A stretch of DNA of 15,037 nucleotides from GWA2-49-15 sp964359085 (lineage in GTDB: Bacteria > Bdellovibrionota > Bacteriovoracia > Bacteriovoracales > Bacteriovoracaceae): the NCBI GenBank assembly GCA_964359085.1, contig CAYHRT010000085.1, positions 1 through 15,037 on the forward strand. Reading direction: 5' to 3'. Both the position numbers and the translations under genes were made by a program. Positions within the stretch are counted from its first letter, which is position 1. Each line of letters begins with the position of its first letter. Below the pieces are notes generated by a model. It was not told the origin of the DNA. It did no database searches and worked only from the letters and a program-made list of their open reading frames with translations. Below, piece by piece: positions 1-6,962 of the stretch.

Positions 1-1175
1 CGCGAGTTAAAGAAACGTTCCTGCTCAAGTGCTAAATCCTTGTAACTCAATTTTCCGGCGCTGTAGTGGCCCTTCATCAGATTAAAAAGTTTTTCGCCTT
101 TTTTTAAAATATCTTCGCGGGCCTGTTGGCGCTCCAAGGCCTGGGTGAGAGTTTGATGTTTGGCGCGGAAATCAGCATCAAACTTTTGATCGAGCAGGAG
201 CAGTTGATATCTTGCCTGGAAGGATTGATATTCACTTTCGCGATAGCTGATATAATCACTGAGGCGCTCGAAAATGGGAATAGTGACGGTAAAGGCAAAA
301 CTTGTATCATATTGGCTCGTACCATAAACATTTTGATTGGAACGTTGGGCGCGAAAATCAATAGTCGGTAGAAAATCACCCTTGGCACGCAAGACGTTTA
401 AATCTGAAGCCTGCATGGCCAAAAACATTTCCTGAAAATCCGGTCGGTTGCTTTTATCGGCCCTGCGGGAGAGAAGCGTTTGTAGCGCTGTCCCTTTCAG
501 GTCCTTGGCAAATGGCCATGTCTGCTCAAGTTCACGTCCCTCGGCCAATATTCCCAGAGATCTTTCAAGCTCGGCCTTGACATCTTGAAATTCAAGCTCG
601 GCAAAGGTGAGGGTAGACTGAGAATTTTCCAAGTCGACCTCAGAGGAAAGAACTTGGTGTTCGGGAATGAGACCTTGCCCATAACGGACTTTGGTAATTT
701 TTAACAATTCCTGACGAACTTCGACTTGAGCATGCTTGATTTCAATTTCTTGAATGCGCCAGAGATAATCGAAAAGTGCATGGGTGGCTCGGGCCTCGGC
801 ACTCAGATTTTCTGACGAAAGATGTTCGACGGCACTTTGCTTGGAAAATTCCTGTGCTTTTAGTCCCAAAACATCGACACCATTTCGCCATAGACTGAAA
901 TCGAGAGTTCCAACAGTCGTTCGGCCAGCATCTTGAAACGAGCTGTCCCGATTTTGGGTGGCAGCCACACTAATTGTGGGGAGAAATTGGGCAAAGGCCC
1001 CCATTTGTCGCGCTTTCATTCTGTCCAAATTATTTTCACTTAATTTTAAGGAAAAATCATTTTGCAAAATTAACTGCAAGGCCTGCTCGAAGGTGATTGT
1101 ATTATGGGTTGTGGAAGCGGAAGCACTCAATGAAACAAGAAAGAAGATGAGTGTTGCCCAGATTCTTATTGCCAT
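1..1175 (-). CDS. TolC-family outer-membrane efflux channel (C-terminus off window)
   Basis: Reading leftward from an ATG at 1175-1173, the frame stays open to base 1 (391 codons), so only the C-terminal part is missing. A Sec signal peptide occupies about residues 1-20 and ends SLSASA. It is followed by the typical outer-membrane efflux protein opening QALQLILQND (about 31-40). The family's internal duplication shows as two FLPTI motifs, near residues 64 and 267, within long, helical, Gln/Glu-rich stretches. In this family three copies form a beta-barrel plus periplasmic alpha-tunnel that serves as the exit duct of tripartite pumps. A GAGG ribosome binding site lies 7 nt before the ATG, inside the end of the permease gene. 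The two genes overlap by 10 bp (1166-1175), which suggests translational coupling. The family call is firm; the exported substrate cannot be read from the sequence. Confidence 0.94.
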   Translation of the reverse strand, partial: MAIRIWATLIFFLVSLSASASTTHNTITFEQALQLILQNDFSLKLSENNLDRMKARQMGAFAQFLPTISVAATQNRDSSFQDAGRTTVGTLDFSLWRNGVDVLGLKAQEFSKQSAVEHLSSENLSAEARATHALFDYLWRIQEIEIKHAQVEVRQELLKITKVRYGQGLIPEHQVLSSEVDLENSQSTLTFAELEFQDVKAELERSLGILAEGRELEQTWPFAKDLKGTALQTLLSRRADKSNRPDFQEMFLAMQASDLNVLRAKGDFLPTIDFRAQRSNQNVYGTSQYDTSFAFTVTIPIFERLSDYISYRESEYQSFQARYQLLLLDQKFDADFRAKHQTLTQALERQQAREDILKKGEKLFNLMKGHYSAGKLSYKDLALEQERFFNS

Positions 1176-4100
1176 GCCGGTTCCTCATTATCGAGCAATT
1201 CAGTTTCTTCTTCGCCTTGTTCTTTTTTTACTAATAATTTCTGTTTCCGTCCCAGTGTGAGGACTTCAAGACCTGGCACCACGAACAAGGTAAAGGTCAT
1301 AGAGAACCACAAGCCGCCACTCACGGCCAAGCCAAGAGGACGTAGAATTTTTCCTCCTTCGCCCATTCCTATGGCCACCGGAAGCATGCCGAGGACGGTA
1401 GTCAGCGAAGTGATCAAAATGGGGCGAAGACGTCGTTTCGCCGCCAGCAGTGCCGCTTCGCTAGGCGAATGGCCCTCGGCCACCAGCTTCAAGGTTAAAT
1501 CGGCCAGCATGATGGAATTCGCCACCGTAATCCCACTGAGCAAAATGACGCCTAGACTGGAATTGAGGGAAATAGTACTTTTGAAAGTTAAGAGAGACAC
1601 CAGAACACCCACTAGCCCGATGGGTGCAGCGGAAAGAATAATGAGGGCCTGGATGATACTTCCAAATTGCAAATAGAGAACAAAAAAGATCAGAAGAATA
1701 GAAGTCCCCACACTCCAGTAAAGTTGATTTAAGGCGGCGGTGATATCTCGTTCCGCATCCTCAAGAGCGATCGTAGGTGTCGAGGTAAGTTCCAAATCTT
1801 TTTTGAAAGTTTTTGTGAAGGTCCTTAAAAACTCTTTGGCCTGTTCGAGACGAGTGGATTTTTCTTTCTCAGCACCTTTTTTTACTTTCCCAAAAACTTT
1901 CGTAACTTCCTGTCCATCTTCCCGTACGATATCATGAGCGACGGCCTGTCGTTCAATATTACCCAGGGCCATGAGAGGAATAATCTTTTGGCCAACTCTA
2001 ATCGGAAGGGCCTTAATATCCGGGAGAGTTTTTAAGTAGTGATCAGGGAATTGCATGTTGATACCCATGCTTTTGTTGTCTTGAGTGAGAGTTCCGATGC
2101 TTTTTCCTTCTGTGGCTACACGGGTTAAATCCGCCAGGTCGTAGGTGTTGAAAGTAGCACCGGCGCGCTGGAGTTCCGGCCACAGTTCTGTGAAGGGAGT
2201 GAAGACAATGCCTTCGGGCATGAAGGTTCCCGGTTCGTACCAAACATTGGGGAAAATATCTTGTTCAGTGATGCCGGAATTGATTTCTTTGGCCACCATG
2301 GCGCGATCTTCGGGAGTGCCACCCTTAATGCTCACTTCTAAATTGGGGGGATTGGGAATGGGGAGTTCGGCCGGATTCCAAGGGACCACCCAGAATCGAA
2401 TAGTGGGAGTGTTGGCAAAATTCCCCTCAATCTTTTTCCACATCACATCCATATCGGATTTATCTTTCAGCCGCGCCATGATCATGCCGTCATTTTTGCG
2501 TTGAATTTGTACAAAAGTGTAGAGGATTTTATCGCCAAACTTGTTTAAGAGTTCATTTTCGGCTTCGTCAATTTGCCCTTCCATCTCTTTCACATTGTTC
2601 ATGCCTTGAGCATTCACTCCCAGAATAATCCAATCAGTATCGGGCAATCCGATAATTTCTTTTTCTAATCTGGGAAGGCCAAAATAAAGCAGACCGGCCA
2701 ACACTAGAGTCAAGCCTATGGGTGCCGCAATCATCGGCCAATGTTTATGAATATATAAATTGAGTAAGCGCTCGTAAGTCGTTTCCAGCCAGTTAATTTG
2801 CCGGGCGATGGGCGGAGCAGATAATTGTTCCAGACCGCCGCGTCGGTTGAGCAGATGCAGCCGAATAGTTGGAACAAGGAAGAGGGCAACGATGGCCGAG
2901 AGCCCGTGGGAAAAAACAACCGCCATACTTAAATCACCTAAAACGGCATTAGTCAGATCTTTGGTCAGGGCCAGTGGCAAAAAAACCACTAAGGAAGCAA
3001 TGGTGCTTCCGATCACCGGACCACGCACTTCTTTCACTGATTCGGTGACCAGATGGAGGGTTTCTTCAGGAGTCAGTCGATGTTTGATCTTTTCCATATG
3101 GGCAAAAATATTTTCCATGACCACAATAGAAGCATCGACATTCATGCCGGCCGACAACGCCAGACCACCCAGCGAAATGAGATTGATATTGATGCCGGCA
3201 AATTTCATAAGAATAAAGGCCAAAACCATGGACAGGGGAATTTCCAATGCAGCCGTGATAGTGTTCTGCAAATTGCCTACAAATAAAAAGAGCACGACAA
3301 CCGCCAAAAACGCCGCCAGAAAAACTTCTTGCAAAACATTGCTTACGGAATTGCGGATAAATTCCGATGGATCAACCAGCACGCGATACTCAATGTCTGC
3401 AGGCATGCGGGCCATGATATCTTTGGTGATTTTCAGAATATCTTCGCCCAGATTTTTGACATTAGCGCCGCTCTTAGGTGAAGCAAAGAGAATGAGACTT
3501 TTGTTCCCATTGGTTTTAAAAACTTGCTCGCCCTTAGTGGGGAGAGACTGCTCGATGGTGGCGACGTCGGATAAGGGAATTAATTTTTGGGTGGGAGTTT
3601 TGATCAGATGATTTTTTAAATCAGCCAGAGCGTTGATGGCCCTTGGTACTTGGATTTGCAACCCTTTATCTTCAATTTGGATATTGCCACCGCGAGGGGC
3701 GCGCAAACCTTCGGCAATCGCCATTTCCACATCCTTGGGAAAAAGGCCTGTGAGCGCCAACATTTCAGGATTGAGAGTGATTCGAATCTCCTTATAGTTG
3801 GGATTCCAAAGCACGGCCTCTTGGGCATCAGGGATTGCTTGGAGATGGGGATAAAATTCTGGATTGAGCATCTCATAGAGATCATCTAAGCTGCGTTTGG
3901 CACTAAAAAAGCTAATGGCGACAAAACCGGAAGTTTTTGACCAGAAATTGACCCATAGAGAATCACGAATTTCCTTGGGCCACTTGGAACTCTGAGCATT
4001 CATGATGGCCTGAACCTCACGCATGGCCTCCTTAGGATCGGCACCCCACGCGAAGTCCACCTTGTAATCAGCACTGGTGGCACTGTATTCGGCCTTGACC

Positions 4101-4339
4101 TGCTCGACTTTGAGAGTTTTAGTTTGGAGAGACTTTAAGTTTGATTCAATGGCCATGCCATAAGTTTCGAGAAATTCGCGGGCCTGTAAGGCCCCGTAGC
4201 TAATTCCCGCCTGTACGGTGGGACGAGTACTGTTAGGGTAGAGTGAGATCGGAAGATCAAAACCTGCCACAATCCCTAAGAGGGCCAAGAGGGCGAAACA
4301 CAAGTAGACTCGAAAATTGGCTTGATAGATAGTCTTCAT
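1166..4339 (-). CDS. RND-family efflux permease, inner-membrane pump subunit
   Basis: This 1057-residue protein has the normal length and duplicated layout of RND permeases. TM1 is at about 10-28, a periplasmic loop at about 30-335, a TM2-TM6 block at about 338-495, a second periplasmic loop at about 560-870, and a final TM block. The TM4 motif reads NVDASIVVMEN (400-410), aligning with VDDAIVVVEN of AcrB. The first Asp is kept (D402) and the second is Ala (A403). In TM10 the AcrB Lys (GLSAKNAI) aligns with A940 in GITVANSIM. The RLRPILITSL motif at about 970-979 is intact. RND pumps use the proton gradient to expel drugs, lipids or metals; the single-Asp TM4 resembles metal-type RND proteins, but no metal-ligand cluster is obvious. 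ATG 4339 follows GGGATGAGA, which begins 8 nt past the foot of the hairpin at 4358-4537. Substrate unknown. Confidence 0.96.
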   Translation of the reverse strand: MKTIYQANFRVYLCFALLALLGIVAGFDLPISLYPNSTRPTVQAGISYGALQAREFLETYGMAIESNLKSLQTKTLKVEQVKAEYSATSADYKVDFAWGADPKEAMREVQAIMNAQSSKWPKEIRDSLWVNFWSKTSGFVAISFFSAKRSLDDLYEMLNPEFYPHLQAIPDAQEAVLWNPNYKEIRITLNPEMLALTGLFPKDVEMAIAEGLRAPRGGNIQIEDKGLQIQVPRAINALADLKNHLIKTPTQKLIPLSDVATIEQSLPTKGEQVFKTNGNKSLILFASPKSGANVKNLGEDILKITKDIMARMPADIEYRVLVDPSEFIRNSVSNVLQEVFLAAFLAVVVLFLFVGNLQNTITAALEIPLSMVLAFILMKFAGININLISLGGLALSAGMNVDASIVVMENIFAHMEKIKHRLTPEETLHLVTESVKEVRGPVIGSTIASLVVFLPLALTKDLTNAVLGDLSMAVVFSHGLSAIVALFLVPTIRLHLLNRRGGLEQLSAPPIARQINWLETTYERLLNLYIHKHWPMIAAPIGLTLVLAGLLYFGLPRLEKEIIGLPDTDWIILGVNAQGMNNVKEMEGQIDEAENELLNKFGDKILYTFVQIQRKNDGMIMARLKDKSDMDVMWKKIEGNFANTPTIRFWVVPWNPAELPIPNPPNLEVSIKGGTPEDRAMVAKEINSGITEQDIFPNVWYEPGTFMPEGIVFTPFTELWPELQRAGATFNTYDLADLTRVATEGKSIGTLTQDNKSMGINMQFPDHYLKTLPDIKALPIRVGQKIIPLMALGNIERQAVAHDIVREDGQEVTKVFGKVKKGAEKEKSTRLEQAKEFLRTFTKTFKKDLELTSTPTIALEDAERDITAALNQLYWSVGTSILLIFFVLYLQFGSIIQALIILSAAPIGLVGVLVSLLTFKSTISLNSSLGVILLSGITVANSIMLADLTLKLVAEGHSPSEAALLAAKRRLRPILITSLTTVLGMLPVAIGMGEGGKILRPLGLAVSGGLWFSMTFTLFVVPGLEVLTLGRKQKLLVKKEQGEEETELLDNEEPAWQ

Positions 4340-4357
4340 AATATCTCATCCCAGTTT

Positions 4358-4537
4358 AGGGCCCGTCCAAAAATAAGTTATACATCTCGCATCCAATCTT
4401 TCAGTCATCTTTGAACGCTCCTCAATCGAAAAACACTCGAAATAGGTATGCTATTCCTCGCATTTTTCTCAATCGTCACGCTCAAATCTAACTAAAATCT
4501 TGGCGCGATCTGCACAACTTATTTTTGGCCAAGCCCT
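4358..4537 (-). repeat. 180-bp imperfect palindrome, predicted minus-strand RNA hairpin
   Basis: The whole gap between adaptor and permease is one long inverted repeat. Its foot is AGGGC (4358-4362) against GCCCT (4533-4537). A 13-bp perfect block CCAAAAATAAGTT (4367-4379) pairs with 4516-4528. The tip is AATAG (4441-4445) and CTATT (4451-4455) around the loop GTATG. Aligning the arms by hand with one bulge at 4391 gives 87 oppositions: 58 Watson-Crick and 29 others. On the minus strand, which is the sense strand of the operon, the 29 are 11 G-U, 16 G-A and 2 U-U. On the plus strand the same positions would be A-C, C-U and A-A. The right foot overlaps the last base of the adaptor stop codon; the left foot is 18 nt before the permease ATG. 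No U-tract follows, so it is not a standard intrinsic terminator. It may be an mRNA processing or stability element, a small RNA, or a copy of a dispersed palindromic repeat. Confidence 0.8.
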
Positions 4538-5403
4538 TATTCAACAATTTCAACCGTTGCACCATCGGAAACAAAGCCGCTGGCCCGTTCAACCACCAGT
4601 TGGCCTTCTTTGAGACCGGAGGTGATGAGCACTTGACCGTCGCGTTTCTCGCCAATAGTGATTTCTTTTCTGGTGTAAATTTTATTGTCCACAACTGCCA
4701 CGAGCGTTTTTTTGCCTTTGTAATTGAGGGCCACTTCAGGAATGACGATGCCTTTTTGCTCGGGGCCTTTAAAGGTCACCTGGGCCAAACGTCCGGGAGT
4801 AATAAGCTGACTTTGGGCCTTGTCGCTTAACATAAATTTAGCTTGGGCCGTACCGGTTGCGGGATCGATCTGGGGGGCCAGTCCTTTCATTTTGATGGCA
4901 AGTTTTGGACTTTGACTGGAGAGCACCAGTTCACCCACAGGAAATTTTTTAAAATAATCCAGATGGATGGCCGGAACTTCTGCCGTGATGGTGTAAGCAT
5001 CGGTGCGGGCCACTCTCAAAAGAATTTGGTCTTTGCTCACCTCTGAACGGTCACTAGTTAGTATTTCTGTGACGACACCGTCTAAAGGGGAAAGAACTTT
5101 GGCCGTTTTATATTGAAAGAGCGGATCAGTATTTTTGATCACGGCGAGTACCTGGCCGCGTTTGGTGTGCTGACCGAGTCCCGCTTTGAGTTCAATGACT
5201 TCGCCTTCGACCGGGGACTTAACTTGCGCCAAAGTATCGAAGTCGATGCGCGCAGGATAAGTATAGCTCTCAAAAAAAACCTGAGTCTGGGCCTTGATGG
5301 TTTTAACCGTCTTTTTAGTCGTCTCGGGAGTCGTCCTTTTCTCTGTGGCAGAAAGGTTATTTATGAAGAGGCAGACAACCAGAAATAACATTTTAGATAA
5401 CAT
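4537..5403 (-). CDS. RND efflux periplasmic adaptor (membrane fusion protein), hairpin-less type
   Basis: ATG 5403 is chosen over an upstream in-frame ATG at 5448 because GGAG lies 8 nt before it and it opens directly on a signal peptide (MLSKMLFLVVCLFINNLSA, cleaved near residue 19). The 288-residue product has two biotinyl-lipoyl half-motifs: VKSPVEGEVIELKAG (about 60-75) and VLSPLDGVVTEIL (about 102-115). A beta-barrel follows (about 136-215) and a membrane-proximal part with VIPEVAL (about 220). Adaptors of this family clamp the RND permease to the TolC channel. Most carry a long alpha-hairpin between the two lipoyl halves. Here only about ten residues (NTDPLFQYKT) separate them, so the hairpin seems absent, as described for the Borrelia adaptor BesA. 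The gene is first in the efflux operon, and its stop codon touches the foot of the long hairpin. Confidence 0.93.
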   Translation of the reverse strand: MLSKMLFLVVCLFINNLSATEKRTTPETTKKTVKTIKAQTQVFFESYTYPARIDFDTLAQVKSPVEGEVIELKAGLGQHTKRGQVLAVIKNTDPLFQYKTAKVLSPLDGVVTEILTSDRSEVSKDQILLRVARTDAYTITAEVPAIHLDYFKKFPVGELVLSSQSPKLAIKMKGLAPQIDPATGTAQAKFMLSDKAQSQLITPGRLAQVTFKGPEQKGIVIPEVALNYKGKKTLVAVVDNKIYTRKEITIGEKRDGQVLITSGLKEGQLVVERASGFVSDGATVEIVE

Positions 5404-5411
5404 AGAGCTAA

Positions 5412-5415
5412 CTCC
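5412..5415 (-). promoter_or_regulatory. Ribosome binding site fixing the adaptor start
   Basis: On the minus strand GGAG lies 8 nt before ATG 5403. The upstream in-frame ATG at 5448 has no comparable purine-rich site and would put 15 polar residues ahead of the signal peptide. Confidence 0.65.
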
Positions 5416-5554
5416 AATGCTTGAACATAAGTATAAGGAACTGTTCATCGCAGAATCCGCAAGAAGCTGTAAAGGAATGATTATGTTGTTGAAAAAAATT
5501 CAAGATCAGTTGTTTGTCATCCACCTAATTGTGCGATGTTATACCAAACGCATA

Positions 5555-5576
5555 ATCCCAATTACGTAATTGGGAT
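5555..5576. promoter_or_regulatory. Perfect 22-bp palindrome, candidate operator upstream of the efflux operon
   Basis: The half-site ATCCCAATTAC is followed at once by its exact reverse complement. It lies 3 bp past the scramblase stop codon and about 150 bp upstream of the adaptor ATG. On the minus strand a TATAAC hexamer follows about 16 nt after the palindrome's GTAATT, so the site could overlap a promoter -35 region, as repressor operators often do. It could also form a hairpin after the scramblase gene, but no T-run follows on either strand, which argues against an intrinsic terminator. Perfect dyads of this size suit a dimeric or tetrameric repressor such as a TetR-type protein. No regulator gene is visible in the window. 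Confidence 0.5.
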
Positions 5577-5579
5577 AAA

Positions 5580-6194
5580 TTAATTGCGAGCTTTGCGCTC
5601 AAAATACTGAAGGTCGATGAAGAGGGCGGCGGAGAGAATCAGATATCGTTCTTCGGCGGTTAGATTTTGATCGGAAAATTCCACCAGAAAATTATCTTTA
5701 TCAGTCAAGGCTTCGGCCAAAAGGCCCGACCATTTTTTACTGACCTGGGCGACTTGCCGTTCTTTTTTGGTAAATTGAAACGTCCAAATTTTCCAGATGG
5801 GTGAAGCCACTTCCAAGAGAATCTGGCCCTTGGCATTTTCGACGTCGAAGCGCTTGTTGAGAATAGAAAAACGTTGCTGGATGGCCCCGACGGCAGTTCC
5901 CTCTTTGGTGCGAATCTCCAGGCGCTGAAAGATAAAGCGGAAAGGGTGGTGGGCAATTAAAACATTCTGGCGGGACTGATCAAAGATATAAATATCAAAG
6001 GTACGCCAGTGACCGAGCACTTGGCGTAGAAGAAGGCCTAAGAAACCCTTTTGTTGTTCGGCCGCAAAACCAAGTTCCATCCCTTTGTCGTCTTGGATTT
6101 GATACTTATTCCTAGTTTCAAAACCAATCCATTCACCTAATTCGTGAACTTGGCGTATAAAAACACTTTTTCGTTCAAGAAGATTAATTGCCAT
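5580..6194 (-). CDS. Scramblase-family protein (phospholipid scramblase-related / LURP-one-like fold)
   Basis: This 204-residue protein matches the bacterial branch of the scramblase family almost end to end: FETRNKYQIQDDKG (about 25-38), GHWRTFDIYIFD (about 61-72), FRFIFQRLEI, GAIQQRFSILNKRFDV, a SPIWKIWTFQF core, KKWSGLLAE and FIDLQYFERK at the end. There is no signal peptide and no clear membrane-spanning helix. In eukaryotes the fold is a tubby-like beta-barrel around a buried hydrophobic segment, linked to phospholipid movement. The biochemical role of the bacterial members is not established, so the name is a family label. The start is the only reasonable one, although no good ribosome binding site precedes it. 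That fits translation following on from the START gene, whose stop is 21 bp upstream, and the two are probably cotranscribed. Confidence 0.9.
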   Translation of the reverse strand: MAINLLERKSVFIRQVHELGEWIGFETRNKYQIQDDKGMELGFAAEQQKGFLGLLLRQVLGHWRTFDIYIFDQSRQNVLIAHHPFRFIFQRLEIRTKEGTAVGAIQQRFSILNKRFDVENAKGQILLEVASPIWKIWTFQFTKKERQVAQVSKKWSGLLAEALTDKDNFLVEFSDQNLTAEERYLILSAALFIDLQYFERKARN

Positions 6195-6215
6195 AATTAG
6201 ACGATGCTAACACGC

Positions 6216-6890
6216 TTATGGAGTCTTGACGAGAAAAGGTGTGATATCGGGATGAATTTGGTAACCAGTTTCAGTCGCAATTTTGCCGATTCCGGCGACG
6301 GTGTTGCTCGGCCATGCACTTTGAAAGAGATTGACCACCCATTTTGGTATATTACCGTTGGGATCGGCCAGGATCTCAACTTCGATATGGGTGCGTGTGC
6401 CATTATCAATCGACTTTAAGTAATAGCGGCTGGAATGCAAAGTACCGCGCACAATTCCCTTTACTGGTGGGGCGTCTGGATGGGTAGCATTTTCCACCAA
6501 AATATCCACTGATTTTTCTTCTTTGTTAATGACAACTTTGACTGAATACACAAAGTCGCGATCATCCAAAGGCCATGGAGTCTTAGTGTGGTTATATTCA
6601 ATTTTTTCCAAGACGGATTTACGTTCAAGCACGCGACTACCCGCCAAGTCACTCATCCATTCTTTAATTCTCGAGACGTCATGGATGACAGACACCACTT
6701 TACCGATGGGAGCATCAATCACCGAAACTCCACGAAAGGCAACCACGGGACTATTGGCAATGACTCCTTCAAAAACATCCACGCCTTTTCTATTTTTTAT
6801 TTTCTTCCATTCGGCGTTGATGGCGGCATTGGAACTTACAGATAAAACTAGAGACAAAATCACACAGATAGGCATCAATAGTCTTTTCAT
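6216..6890 (-). CDS. Exported START-domain (SRPBCC fold) lipid-binding protein
   Basis: The 224-residue product starts with a signal peptide (about residues 1-23, ending VSSNA), and a START-type domain fills the rest. Diagnostic stretches are GVDVFEG, the domain's RIKEWMSDL segment, TPWPLDDRDFVYSVKV (about 103-118) and ADPNGNIPKWVVNLFQSAWP (about 175-194). START and SRPBCC proteins hold a lipid or other hydrophobic ligand in a deep cavity under a C-terminal helix, and this copy would act in the periplasm. A GAGGT ribosome binding site (6897-6901) is well placed before ATG 6890. The gene lies 72 bp after the metalloprotease gene and 21 bp before the scramblase gene on the same strand. No terminator is visible in the 72-bp gap. 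The ligand is unknown; pairing with a scramblase-family gene suggests phospholipid handling. Confidence 0.9.
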   Translation of the reverse strand: MKRLLMPICVILSLVLSVSSNAAINAEWKKIKNRKGVDVFEGVIANSPVVAFRGVSVIDAPIGKVVSVIHDVSRIKEWMSDLAGSRVLERKSVLEKIEYNHTKTPWPLDDRDFVYSVKVVINKEEKSVDILVENATHPDAPPVKGIVRGTLHSSRYYLKSIDNGTRTHIEVEILADPNGNIPKWVVNLFQSAWPSNTVAGIGKIATETGYQIHPDITPFLVKTP

Positions 6891-6962
6891 TTTCTTACCT
6901 CACGATTAGCTAGCGATGGTGTTTAGCCCCTTTTTTCTTGATAGGCCAGTAACCAGCATTTT

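Noticed and set aside
2808..3611. 267-codon open frame on the plus strand inside the permease gene
   Set aside because: It lies wholly opposite a well-conserved RND coding region, has low-complexity Arg/Ser/Thr composition and no family resemblance. It is an antisense shadow.
4358..4537. Long hairpin as an intrinsic terminator or integron attC site
   Set aside because: No U-tract follows the hairpin on either strand, and it is much longer than normal terminators. No integrase gene or attC-type end boxes were seen.
5555..5576. 22-bp palindrome as a Rho-independent terminator
   Set aside because: The stem is only moderately GC-rich and no T-run follows on either strand. The operator reading is kept, at moderate confidence.
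6891..6962. Terminator or promoter between the metalloprotease and START genes
   Set aside because: Only a GCTAGC hexamer and scattered A-runs are present; no stem with a T-run and no credible -35/-10 pair was found.
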